49,803 bases of DNA, taken from an uncultured Thermofilaceae archaeon. GTDB taxonomy: Archaea; Thermoproteota; Thermoprotei; Thermofilales; Thermofilaceae. The stretch spans positions 1 to 49,803 of the forward strand of contig CALHPJ010000008.1 of the NCBI GenBank assembly GCA_938036345.1. The letters run 5' to 3'. Below the pieces are notes generated by a model, which did no database searches, was not told the DNA's origin, and was given only the letters and a program-made list of their open reading frames with translations. The translations under genes and the position numbers were made by a program. Shown piece after piece: positions 1-8,098 of this stretch (positions are counted from its first letter, which is position 1; each line of letters starts with the position of its first letter).

Positions 1-40
1 CGTGCGTGACCGATAGGCGGTTTCGGCAACAACCGCAAAA

Positions 41-67
41 TATAAAATAAGTTACCTTATAAGGTAA
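41..67 (+). promoter_or_regulatory. TATA box with 16-bp palindromic operator-like site
   Basis: An AT-rich TATA-like box (tataaaata, 41-49) is followed at 52-67 by the perfect 16-base palindrome ttaccttataaggtaa. A start site 25-27 bases below the box would fall near 70, so the palindrome lies between TATA box and transcription start. That is where an archaeal repressor dimer would block polymerase loading. The transcript would lead into the ABC exporter genes. The palindrome is seen directly; the operator role is inferred and no regulator gene is visible nearby. Confidence 0.5.
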
Positions 68-78
68 GTGAGGATGCC

Positions 79-198
79 ATGGGGTTCGTCTTGACAGCTC
101 CGCGGGCTGGGGCTCAGCGAGATCCGGCTGATTTCCCTTACCGCATGGGAAACCTTATTAGAAATATGTTTGTGACGCTACACGATGGTGTAGTATGA
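79..198 (+). CDS. possible 39-residue leader protein coupled to ABC exporter
   Basis: An ATG at 79, eight or nine bases below the expected start site of the promoter at 41-49, opens a 39-codon frame that stops at 196-198. The stop overlaps the ATG of the exporter gene as ATGA, a typical arrangement for coupled translation. The product has no recognisable motif and resembles no family I know. It could be a real small gene of the exporter operon or chance, since 39 open codons are not rare in GC-rich DNA. A second ATG at 74 gives only six codons. Confidence 0.25.
   Translation: MGFVLTAPRAGAQRDPADFPYRMGNLIRNMFVTLHDGVV
178..193 (+). promoter_or_regulatory. inverted repeat directly before exporter start codon
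   Basis: The sequence ctacac-gatg-gtgtag forms a perfect 6-bp inverted repeat with a 4-base spacer and ends one base before the ATG at 195. A second TATA-like stretch (ttatta, 155-160) would place a start site near 182-187, inside this repeat. It could be an operator at that start, or an RNA hairpin that limits access to the start codon in the longer transcript. The function is inferred. Confidence 0.35.
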
Positions 199-1940
199 AC
201 TCGAAAACCGGGAGGAGGCTGCTGTCCTACGTGGGTAGGCAGTGGAAGCTAGCCGCGCTTGCGATCGCGCTTTCCCTGACGGCCTCATTTGCCGGGATGT
301 ACACGCCAACGTTAGCCGGAGAAGTCGTCAACGTGCTAGTCTACAGGCGAGCCGAGAACATTCTACTGCTAGCCTTGCCGATCGTCGCGCTAATCCTGGT
401 CCAAGGTTTCCTCAACTATGCAACCAACCTAAGCGCCCAGTATATTTCCCAGAGAGTTGCTTTCGATTTGAGGAACGATGTCTACAGGCACCTGCAGGAG
501 CTAACGTTGGGTTTCTACAGGCGGGTGGACACCGGGCAGCTCGTCGCGCGCGCCACGGGGGATATAGACGTTGTCACAGGTTTTATCCGCATGGCGCTCA
601 CCGGCTTAACTAGCGCCCTCTTCACGCTTGCCGCGGCGCTGTACTTCATGCTGGCGATCAGCCCAACTTTAACGCTCTACGCGGTTACCCCCCTACCGGT
701 GATATTCCTGCTCGTAAGGCGGTTCGCTAGGCGGATTAGGCCTATCTTCGACACGTCGAGGGAGCTGTACGGGAAGATAACATCGCACGTCACCGAGGTG
801 GCTAGCGGTTTGAAGGTCGTGCGGGCGTTGAACGCTTTCCCCCTGCTCTGGGGGCGCTTCATAGCGCTGAGCGATCAGCACCTCCGGCTCTCCCTCACCG
901 CGGCGAAGCTGAGGGCTTCTACGTGGCCCTTCGTCGGCTTCATTGCGAGCCTTAGCGCGCTGGTCGTTTTCTGGGTTGGTGGGGGCATGGTTGTCTCCGG
1001 CGCTTTAACTGTAGGGAGCCTCGTAGCAATGGCCATGTACGCGGGCATGATCACGTGGCCCTTCATCGCGCTGGGGTTCATCACGGTAAACTACGCGTAC
1101 GGGCTATCCGCCGCTTCAAGGGTTTTCGAGATACTGGACATCGAGCCGGAGGTTAAGGAGGCGGAGGACGCCACACCCCTGGAGGTTACAAGGGGGGAGG
1201 TCGAGCTCAGGGACGTTTGGTTCAGTTACAATAACGAGAGGTGGGTATTGAAAGGGGTGAGCTTCAAAGTGAGGCCGGGTGAGGTTCTCGCGATCGTTGG
1301 TCCAGCCGGTAGCGGGAAAAGCACGCTGGTGCAGCTAATTCCGAGGTTCTACGACCCGCAGAGGGGCGAGATCCTGATAGACGGGGTCGACGTAAGGAAG
1401 GTTAAGCTGGACTCCCTCCGAAGGCAGATCGGAATTGTACACCAGGACATATACGTGTTCCCGGACACCGTAAGAAACAACATCGCATACGGGAGACCGG
1501 ATGCAACGCAGGAGGAGGTTGTTAGAGCGGCTAAGCTGGCGAAGCTCCACGACTTCGTGGCCAGCCTACCCCAAGGCTACGACACTCCGGTCGGGGAGAG
1601 GGGGGTAACGCTTTCAGGCGGGCAAAGGCAGAGGCTCGCCATAGCCCGCACGCTGCTTATCGACCCAAAGGTAATAATCCTGGACGACTCGATGTCCAGT
1701 GTAGACGCGGAAACCGAGAGGGCGATATACGAGGCCATCACGCAGCACTTCAAGGGTAAGACCATAATACTGATCACGCAGAGGCCCAGCACAATGAGGC
1801 TCGCCGACCGGATAATAGTCATGGACGATGGCAAAGTCGTTGAAGAGGGCACCCACAATGAGCTGATGAAAAGGGGCGGCGTGTACGCTAAGCTGGTCGG
1901 CACGCCGGTAGCCGAGGCCCCGGTTGCGGGGGTGGTGTGA
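195..1940 (+). CDS. ABC multidrug-type exporter, half-transporter A (degenerate NBD)
   Basis: This 581-residue protein has the usual order of an exporter half: six membrane helices in the first 320 residues, then a nucleotide-binding domain. Walker A (GPAGSGKST) and the signature LSGGQ are canonical. The catalytic Glu after Walker B is Asp (ILDDSMSSVD) and the switch His is Gln (ITQRPS instead of AHR). These are marks of the degenerate partner in heterodimeric exporters such as TM287/288 and TmrAB. The next gene overlaps it by four bases and supplies the other half. It probably exports lipophilic compounds or lipids; the substrate cannot be told. Expression may be controlled by the palindromes at 52-67 and 178-193. 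Confidence 0.93.
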   Translation: MNSKTGRRLLSYVGRQWKLAALAIALSLTASFAGMYTPTLAGEVVNVLVYRRAENILLLALPIVALILVQGFLNYATNLSAQYISQRVAFDLRNDVYRHLQELTLGFYRRVDTGQLVARATGDIDVVTGFIRMALTGLTSALFTLAAALYFMLAISPTLTLYAVTPLPVIFLLVRRFARRIRPIFDTSRELYGKITSHVTEVASGLKVVRALNAFPLLWGRFIALSDQHLRLSLTAAKLRASTWPFVGFIASLSALVVFWVGGGMVVSGALTVGSLVAMAMYAGMITWPFIALGFITVNYAYGLSAASRVFEILDIEPEVKEAEDATPLEVTRGEVELRDVWFSYNNERWVLKGVSFKVRPGEVLAIVGPAGSGKSTLVQLIPRFYDPQRGEILIDGVDVRKVKLDSLRRQIGIVHQDIYVFPDTVRNNIAYGRPDATQEEVVRAAKLAKLHDFVASLPQGYDTPVGERGVTLSGGQRQRLAIARTLLIDPKVIILDDSMSSVDAETERAIYEAITQHFKGKTIILITQRPSTMRLADRIIVMDDGKVVEEGTHNELMKRGGVYAKLVGTPVAEAPVAGVV

Positions 1941-3754
1941 TTATGGGCGGTCCACCTCCATTCATGTTCCTCAGGATAGACGAAGAGAAAGTCGCCCGAA
2001 AATACCATGATAGAGTCCTGCTAGCCAAGCTGGTCGGGCTGTCGCTTAAGTACAGGCTGTACTTCGCTCTGACGGCCGTATCGATATTCGCTAGGATAGG
2101 GTTCTCGATAGCAATGCCTTTCATCACGAAGTTCCTCGTCGACAGCGCTGTTGGGGGAGATATCGCAGCTCTAGCTTACTGGAGCTCCGTTTTCCTCGCC
2201 TTAACTTTGCTGAACCTGGCGACGAACTTCGCGGGAGATTACTCGTCCTCCTACTTAGCCAGCAGGGTAATGTACGATTTAAGAACAGCTATGTACAGGC
2301 ACCTGCACAGGGTGAGGTTGGACCAAGTGGCTCAAGAGCCGGTTGGCAAGATTACCTCGCGGATCATGAACGACGTGGACACCATAGGCAACGTGGCCAC
2401 AATGGGGTTGCTGAACACGATAGCCGACGTCATCACGATAGGTGGAGCCGTGGTGATGATGTGGAGCCTGAGCCCGCAGTTGAGCTTGGTGGCCTACGTG
2501 CTCATACCGTTGATCGCCGCGGTCAATTTCGTGATAGTTAAGCAAGCTAGGAGGGTGTACAGGGAAACGAGGAAGAAAATAGCCGAAGTTACGAGCAGGA
2601 TCTCCCAAGACGTTTCAGGAGCCGCGGTTATCCAAGCTTTCTCGTTCAGGAGGAGCCGGAACGTGGAGGAGTTCAGGAGGGTGAACGAGGAGAACCTCAG
2701 GGTAAACGTGCAGGCGGAGGCGGTAACTTCCGCCATGAACCCGGCTATGGCGGTTATAGAGGCCCTAGGCACGGTAGCCCTACTCGTGTACGGCGGAAAC
2801 CTGGCGATGGCGGGCCTGGTCAGCGTAGGAACTCTAGTGGCGTTCTACAGCTACCTCAGCTCGTTCTTCAGGCCCATACGGATGCTGGTGATGTTCTTGA
2901 CAACCATACAGTCCACGTTGGCGGCAACGGAGAGGGTGTTCACCTTCCTGGAGTGGGAGCCGGAGAGGGAGGAGGGCGAGGTGGAAACCCCACCCCAGAG
3001 GGGTGAGGTGGAGTTTAGGAACGTGGTGTTCGGCTATGGCGACTCGCCAGTGCTGAAGAACGTCAGCTTTAAGGTGAAGCCCGGGGAGTTCGCCGCGGTT
3101 GTCGGGCCAACTGGCGCGGGGAAGACGACGATCGTAAACCTGCTGCTCCGGTTCTACGAGCCGTGGAGCGGCGAGATTCTCGTCGACGGCGTAAATGCGC
3201 AGAAGTACAAGCTGAGCGCGCTTAGGAGCGCCATGGTGATGATCCCGCAGGACCCTCTCCTGGTGTCCGGCACAGTTCTCGATAACATCCTCTTGGCGAA
3301 CCCGAAGGCCAGGCGGGAGGACGTGGAGCAGGCCGTGAGGGACCTGGGTCTCGAGTTCATCGTGGAGTCGCTGCCTCAGGGCCTCGACACGCCCGTGCTC
3401 GAGGGCGGTAAGAACCTGTCGGTGGGCCAGAGGCAGCTCGTATCCTTCCTCAGAGTGTTCATCGCCAAACCCACGATACTGATTTTGGACGAGGCGACGA
3501 GCAGCGTAGATCCCTACACTGAGGCGAAGCTGCAGGAGGCTTTGGAGAAACTTATCAAAGGTAGGACGACGATCGTGATAGCGCACAGGCTTCAGACAAT
3601 CGTAAGAGCAGACCACATAATCGTGGTGGATGACGGCAGGGTTGTCGAAGAGGGAACGCATGAGGAGCTACTAAGGAGGGGAGGCGTGTACGCGAAACTC
3701 TACGGCATCCAGATGGAGGCGCTCGCGGCAAAGCCCCTGGCCCCTCCCGCATAG
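1937..3754 (+). CDS. ABC multidrug-type exporter, half-transporter B (catalytic NBD)
   Basis: The 605-residue second half overlaps the previous gene by four bases (GTG at 1937; an ATG at 1943 is the alternative). It has six membrane helices, then an ATPase domain with Walker A (GPTGAGKTT), Walker B with catalytic Glu (ILDEATSSVD) and the switch His (IAHRLQ). Its signature is LSVGQ rather than LSGGQ. In a head-to-tail dimer the competent site therefore combines this Walker A/B with the normal signature of the partner, and the second site is degenerate on both sides. That complementarity is strong evidence that the two genes form one heterodimer. The N-terminus carries a short cytosolic extension before the first helix. 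Confidence 0.93.
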   Translation: MIMGGPPPFMFLRIDEEKVARKYHDRVLLAKLVGLSLKYRLYFALTAVSIFARIGFSIAMPFITKFLVDSAVGGDIAALAYWSSVFLALTLLNLATNFAGDYSSSYLASRVMYDLRTAMYRHLHRVRLDQVAQEPVGKITSRIMNDVDTIGNVATMGLLNTIADVITIGGAVVMMWSLSPQLSLVAYVLIPLIAAVNFVIVKQARRVYRETRKKIAEVTSRISQDVSGAAVIQAFSFRRSRNVEEFRRVNEENLRVNVQAEAVTSAMNPAMAVIEALGTVALLVYGGNLAMAGLVSVGTLVAFYSYLSSFFRPIRMLVMFLTTIQSTLAATERVFTFLEWEPEREEGEVETPPQRGEVEFRNVVFGYGDSPVLKNVSFKVKPGEFAAVVGPTGAGKTTIVNLLLRFYEPWSGEILVDGVNAQKYKLSALRSAMVMIPQDPLLVSGTVLDNILLANPKARREDVEQAVRDLGLEFIVESLPQGLDTPVLEGGKNLSVGQRQLVSFLRVFIAKPTILILDEATSSVDPYTEAKLQEALEKLIKGRTTIVIAHRLQTIVRADHIIVVDDGRVVEEGTHEELLRRGGVYAKLYGIQMEALAAKPLAPPA

Positions 3755-3832
3755 CTACCGGAGTGCCCTCGGGCGCGGCACCTAAAGCTGCGCGGTTTCG
3801 ATCGTTTTTGCTTAACGCTGCCAAGCGCGGAG

Positions 3833-4171
3833 CTAAGAGGCCTCTTCCTGCACGCTCACCTGCCGGTCGAGCCCGAAGACCGCGCGCGGTTGGCTCCCAG
3901 GGTAGCAGCTCCCTCCCAGGTGCTTGCTCGCCAGCCAAGCCCCGAGGGCCTTATCCAGCGGGTTCGGCGACCGGAGCAGTTCGCCTGCGACCTCCACCGC
4001 GGCTTGCGGCTCGATGCGCGCGAGTTCGCTGATCAGCCAAGCACAGTACTCGTCCCTCCTCTCCAGGAACTTCTCGATTATCGGGGCTGGCTCCACGCCG
4101 GCCTCCTTAAGCAGTTCGAAGAGCATGCGTCTCTCGTAGTCTTCGACCGCTACAAACCCCCTCTTAGCCAT
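3833..4171 (-). CDS. small conserved-looking protein of unknown function
   Basis: This 112-residue soluble, mostly helical and acidic protein matches no family I recognise. The ATG at 4171 is preferred to a TTG one codon upstream because a TATA-like box (4194-4200) lies 26 bases away, the distance seen for other leaderless starts here. The gene is transcribed towards the exporter genes and ends about 80 bases from them. Promoter spacing and sensible composition support it as a real gene. The last 25 residues are low in structure and could be non-conserved. Confidence 0.6.
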   Translation of the reverse strand: MAKRGFVAVEDYERRMLFELLKEAGVEPAPIIEKFLERRDEYCAWLISELARIEPQAAVEVAGELLRSPNPLDKALGAWLASKHLGGSCYPGSQPRAVFGLDRQVSVQEEAS

Positions 4172-4301
4172 CAAGCGTAGGCCTCGGGGGCGCTTTTAAA
4201 GGAAGCCCGGATACCACCTCGAAAGTTACCCTACCGATGGGGATGCTACGGCAATGATACGGCGGTAATACTGTTTCGCAAGCCCGTCAGCGGCCCGACC
4301 G

Positions 4302-4994
4302 CTAACGCCGGGCTTTAGTGAGCGCTTTACACCCCTCGGGGGATCCCACGTAAACGACGTCGGCGTAGCCGACAAACAAACCTGTTTCCACAACCCCGGG
4401 CAGGCTTCTCAGCATTAAGTTGAGCTTCTCCGGGTCGCTTACCGGGCCGGTGTGCACGTCGACGATGACGCCGCCTGCGTCGGACATCACTGGACCGGCT
4501 TTCCCTTTCCCCGGGTAGCGCGGCGCTGCCTTGAAACCCCGCTTCTCCAGCTCTCTCAGGACGGGCGCGAGAGCGCACGGCAGCACCTCTATCGGGACCG
4601 GGTGCTTCTCGCCCAGCTTATCAACGAGCTTGGTTTGATCCACGATGAACACGCGCCTACGGGCGTAGTAGGCCAGGATCTTCTCCGTGGTCATCGCAGC
4701 CCCGCCCCCTTTGATCATGTTCAACTCGGGGTCGACTTCGTCCGCCCCGTCGACGTAAACCTCGACCTCGGGCGCCGAGCCGGGGTCGAGAACCAGTAAG
4801 CCCCACCGGGAGAGCTTTAGAGCGGTGTCGATGCTCGAGGGAACGTAAAGCTGGTTTTTGGAGAACCCCTCGCGCGCCAACAGCTCGATGAACTTCTCCA
4901 CCGTTGAACCCGTGCCCACGCCCACAACCCTGTACCCCTCAACCTCACTTAAAGCGGCTTTAGCGGCGTTCACCTTGGCTTGTTCCCAGCTCAT
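4302..4994 (-). CDS. rpiA: ribose-5-phosphate isomerase A
   Basis: The enzyme interconverts ribose 5-phosphate and ribulose 5-phosphate, giving this organism ribose for nucleotides. The family motifs are present in order: GTGSTV near residue 25 (phosphate loop), DGADEVD near residue 85 and KGGGAA just after it, which hold the catalytic Asp, Glu and Lys. The length of 230 residues is normal. The ATG at 4994 is chosen over an in-frame GTG at 5006 because the TATA box at 5017-5023 lies 26 bases upstream, which fits a leaderless mRNA. It stands alone with its own promoter. Confidence 0.95.
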   Translation of the reverse strand: MSWEQAKVNAAKAALSEVEGYRVVGVGTGSTVEKFIELLAREGFSKNQLYVPSSIDTALKLSRWGLLVLDPGSAPEVEVYVDGADEVDPELNMIKGGGAAMTTEKILAYYARRRVFIVDQTKLVDKLGEKHPVPIEVLPCALAPVLRELEKRGFKAAPRYPGKGKAGPVMSDAGGVIVDVHTGPVSDPEKLNLMLRSLPGVVETGLFVGYADVVYVGSPEGCKALTKARR

Positions 4995-5016
4995 CACCCA
5001 CTCCACCCCAGCTCGG

Positions 5017-5023
5017 TATATAA
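5017..5023 (-). promoter_or_regulatory. TATA box of rpiA
   Basis: The box tatataa is centred at 5020, 26 bases before the ATG at 4994. This spacing predicts a transcript that starts at or next to the start codon. It is one of the clearest promoters in the window and decides the rpiA start. Confidence 0.6.
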
Positions 5024-5114
5024 CCGCTTACCTCGAGAGGCGGCGGGGCGCCGACGGTTTAAACTCATGCAGCTCTGGGAGCGGTGGGGCGCCAGGTTGA
5101 ATCGAACGGGGGCG

Positions 5115-6347
5115 TTAAGAACTACCCAGGAACTCCGCGAGACTCGTTTGGCGCTCAGCGCTTCTGAGGAGCCAGCTCAACCTCAGGATCTCGCGCAGGG
5201 GGGTTATGGTCAGCGAGCCCACTAACCCGAGGGCGTCCCTCAGGTTACCGGCCCGCATCGGTTTGCCCCTCAGCGCGTTCCTCACCCCCTCGCGGATCTG
5301 CCAGTTACCGACCGGTGCGAAGTAGTCCGGCGTGATCTCGCGGATCGCCAAAGCTGCCGCACACCTCCTGCTGGAGTTAAGGTGCTCCAGTATCGCGATC
5401 CGTATTGCGTAGTAGCCGCCGTCCTCCGCCGTGGGACGCCCGTCGTACCGCTCGCGGATTACGTAAATCTGGGCCTCCTCACCCGGGACCCATACGGAGC
5501 GGGGCAGCCACACCTCGATCATCTCCATTGACCAGGCGCCCGGGATGAGGAGTACGGTGTACCTGTTTCCGATGTAGCTGGAGTGGTAAACCTCGTACTC
5601 CTTGATCTCCGGGTACCCGCGCACCTTCCTGAGCAGGTAATCCCCCAGGTGCTTGTCCACCGCCGTTATAGCCCACCTGGTGGGCACGAAGCGGCGATTA
5701 ACGCCCAGCGTCCCGGAGGAGAGCAGCCGCTGGAGGTAATAGACATCGTATCCATGTTCGTAGAGCTCGATAAGCGCGGGTAGGGCCTTCACCCTATCCT
5801 CTATCAGCTGGTCAACTCTTCTCGGAACCACCGGGTTGCCGACAATTCGCATCTTCTCCACCTCACCCGCTAAACCTACTGGCTTGAGGAGGGGGTCAAA
5901 CCGCATGCTGAAGACGGGCGTTTTCCGGAACAGCACCTCCGAGTCTACAGGCTTCAGGGAGGCTGAGGCTTCCTTGACAGCTTCGACATCCCTCAGGTTT
6001 GCCGACGTAACCCGAGCTCGCACGTAGGAGTAAACGAGGCTAGCCCTCAGCTCCACAATCTCGTAGAGGCTAAGCCTGCCCCACCACTCAGCAGGGTTTT
6101 CGTACAGCCTGGCATCACCCTCGCCCGCGGGCAGGTTTATGCCAACTCTCACAGTGGGGTAGCCGTGCTCGCCCACTAGCACCGAGGGGGGTGTAGGCGA
6201 TTCCAGCCCCTTAATCTGCTTCAGCTTCTCGCTTATGTCCATTTGCCGCTTGATTCGGGTCAAGATTGGGCACTCCGGAAGCCCGCAGAGCCTCCGCGAG
6301 CCCTTGCACGTAGAGCAGAGCCTGGGATTTACCCCAATGGGCGCCAC
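5115..6347 (-). CDS. nreA: archaeal DNA repair protein NreA
   Basis: NreA is an archaeal protein needed for resistance to DNA-crosslinking agents and it binds PCNA. This 410-residue copy starts with a four-Cys zinc-finger-like motif (LCSTC...LCGLPEC, residues 16-32), followed by the two conserved Nre domains. It ends in a PCNA-binding PIP-like motif (QTSLAEFL) seven to eleven residues from the C-terminus. The start is GTG at 6347; a TATA-like box at 6373-6379 lies 29 bases upstream. It is a single gene between rpiA and the citrate operon. The assignment rests on the zinc motif, the body sequence pattern and the tail motif. Confidence 0.88.
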   Translation of the reverse strand: MAPIGVNPRLCSTCKGSRRLCGLPECPILTRIKRQMDISEKLKQIKGLESPTPPSVLVGEHGYPTVRVGINLPAGEGDARLYENPAEWWGRLSLYEIVELRASLVYSYVRARVTSANLRDVEAVKEASASLKPVDSEVLFRKTPVFSMRFDPLLKPVGLAGEVEKMRIVGNPVVPRRVDQLIEDRVKALPALIELYEHGYDVYYLQRLLSSGTLGVNRRFVPTRWAITAVDKHLGDYLLRKVRGYPEIKEYEVYHSSYIGNRYTVLLIPGAWSMEMIEVWLPRSVWVPGEEAQIYVIRERYDGRPTAEDGGYYAIRIAILEHLNSSRRCAAALAIREITPDYFAPVGNWQIREGVRNALRGKPMRAGNLRDALGLVGSLTITPLREILRLSWLLRSAERQTSLAEFLGSS

Positions 6348-6560
6348 TTCGCTTGAAGCCCGCAGCCCAAGCTAAAATACTTGCCTCCTTGGATGCTGAA
6401 AGTGCAGGGTAACCATAAGCCCAGGTCCGGAGCCCTTTCTCCCCGCAGACGCATGCTTAACCGCGATAACTGGCTTCTCCAAGGTGCCTAAGTAATCGCT
6501 GACCAGAGCGGCCCGGTTCACCCGGCCTTTCGCCTCCGAAGGGAGGGGGTCGCCTCTCCT

Positions 6561-7592
6561 CTAGAGCGCGCGGTCTATCTCCTCTATAACAGCACTGGTT
6601 ACATCCCTGGTTCCGCAGCGGCCTCCCAGATCCGGCGTCCACACCCCTCTATCCTCTATAACTACGCGTATGGCGTTATCGAGGATTGACGCTCTCCTCA
6701 GCAACTCCGGGTCTCCACGCTTCTGCCCCAGGTGATCGAGCATCAGCTTTGAAGCCGTGAGCATCCCGACGGGGTTTGCCACACCCTTGCCAGCTATATC
6801 CAGCGCCACGCCGTGGACTGGTTCGAAAACCCCCACTCTATCGCCTATCAACGCCGACCCGCACAGCCCCAGGCTACCCACGAGCCCGCCAACCAGGTCG
6901 GAGAGAATGTCGCCGTAGAGGTTTGGTGTAACGAGCACTTGGAACTTCTCGGGGCTCTTCACGAGGGCGTAAGTGGCCGTATCAACTATAATTTCCTCAG
7001 GAACGAGGTCGGGGAACTCCTTAGCCACGTCGAAGAACGTTTGCCTGAAAAGCCCGTCGCTCAGCTTAAGGATATTCGCCTTATGCACCACTGTCACCCG
7101 CTTAAGACCCGCTGCTTTCGCGTAGCTGAACGCCTGTCTGCATATCCTCTCCGCACCCCTCCTAGTTATCACCCTCAACGAGACAGCTACGTCACCAAAC
7201 ACGCCCTCTACACCGACGTACTCCCCCTCCACGTTCTCTCTGAATATGACCAGGTTGAACTGCCTCTGGGAAATCCCCCGAAAGCTCCTAAACGGCCTAA
7301 CGTTCGCGTAAAGGTCTAGCTCCCTCCTAATTAGGACGTTAACGCTCCTGAAGCTGGGGTCGTGGGGGGGCGTGTACAGGGGTCCTTTAATGATCGCATC
7401 CACTTCCCGGGCTTTTTCGAGGAAATCGTCCTCCATACTCTTGCCGGTTCTCCTGTAGTACTCGTAGCCGGCTTGGAGCTCGACGAGCTCCGCACCCGGC
7501 ATTAAGTGGGATACGACCTCCAGCACAGCGTCAACGACCTCCGGGCCTATCCCGTCGCCTCTTACGAACCCTATCCGGTACCTCCTAGCCAC
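6561..7592 (-). CDS. icd: NAD-dependent isocitrate dehydrogenase
   Basis: The 343-residue protein belongs to the isocitrate/isopropylmalate dehydrogenase family. Ser83, Asn85, Arg89 and Arg99 have exactly the spacing of the isocitrate-binding Ser113, Asn115, Arg119 and Arg129 of the E. coli enzyme, and RENVEGEY matches its Arg153/Tyr160 region. Isopropylmalate and homoisocitrate dehydrogenases lack this Ser-x-Asn pair. The cofactor loop has Asp265-Ile266 (ALDIAGKG) in place of the Lys-Tyr of NADP enzymes, so NAD is expected. It would oxidise isocitrate to 2-oxoglutarate. The GTG start lies inside the end of the preceding hydratase gene (22-base overlap), so translation is probably coupled. 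Confidence 0.85.
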   Translation of the reverse strand: MARRYRIGFVRGDGIGPEVVDAVLEVVSHLMPGAELVELQAGYEYYRRTGKSMEDDFLEKAREVDAIIKGPLYTPPHDPSFRSVNVLIRRELDLYANVRPFRSFRGISQRQFNLVIFRENVEGEYVGVEGVFGDVAVSLRVITRRGAERICRQAFSYAKAAGLKRVTVVHKANILKLSDGLFRQTFFDVAKEFPDLVPEEIIVDTATYALVKSPEKFQVLVTPNLYGDILSDLVGGLVGSLGLCGSALIGDRVGVFEPVHGVALDIAGKGVANPVGMLTASKLMLDHLGQKRGDPELLRRASILDNAIRVVIEDRGVWTPDLGGRCGTRDVTSAVIEEIDRAL

Positions 7593-8098
7593 GGCGGCGC
7601 ACCGTACAGCTTGATGTACTCGACGATGCCCCCGGTCTTAAGTATTGCCGCTATCTCTCTCGGGAAGGGGCTTATGCGCTCTTCAAAGCCCTTGGTAACA
7701 TTCCTCACCACGCCGCTCTCGAGGTCCACCTCTATTATATCTCCGGTCTCGGAAACCTCCGGGATCCTCTGCGCCACCACAACCGGCAGCCCGATGTTCA
7801 CAGCGTTCCTATAGAAGATGTGCGCGAAGCTCTTCGCCACGACAGCCGAAACGCCGACGATTTTCAGGAGCCTCGGGGCCTGCTCCCTGCTGGACCCCTT
7901 GCCGAAGTTTCTCCCCGCGACGATCACGTCGCCCCTGCTAACCTTCTCGTGGAACCCAGGTATCACCTCCTCGAGGACGTGGGGAATCATCGAGTCCAGG
8001 CTGTCTATGGCGCTGAACTTGTACTTGCCCGAGATTATGTGGTCCGTGCTTACGTTATCCCCCAGCTTCCAGCACCTACCCCTTATCATGCCGATCAC
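7571..8098 (-). CDS. aconitase/isopropylmalate isomerase-family small subunit
   Basis: This is the swivelling small subunit (LeuD type) that joins the large subunit from the next gene upstream. The 175 residues contain GDNVSTDHIISG near residue 13 and GRNFGKGSSREQAP near residue 62, the substrate-loop and helix motifs of the family. The loop after the first motif reads YKFS, which matches neither the usual isopropylmalate nor the homoaconitate form, so this loop does not decide the substrate. Because the operon ends with an isocitrate dehydrogenase, aconitase activity (citrate to isocitrate) is most likely. GTG at 8098 overlaps the previous stop as GTGA; the ATG at 8089 would give the more usual family N-terminus. 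Confidence 0.88.
   Translation of the reverse strand: MIGMIRGRCWKLGDNVSTDHIISGKYKFSAIDSLDSMIPHVLEEVIPGFHEKVSRGDVIVAGRNFGKGSSREQAPRLLKIVGVSAVVAKSFAHIFYRNAVNIGLPVVVAQRIPEVSETGDIIEVDLESGVVRNVTKGFEERISPFPREIAAILKTGGIVEYIKLYGAPPWLGGTG

Noticed and set aside
2834-3661. Long minus-strand open frame of 275 codons opposite the second exporter gene
   Set aside because: It is the antisense shadow of the ATPase domain; its product is rich in His, Arg, Leu and Val in a pattern typical of such shadows, with no motif or promoter.
6348-6560. Possible small gene between nreA and the isocitrate dehydrogenase gene
   Set aside because: Only short frames without promoter or sensible product were seen in this 213-base gap.
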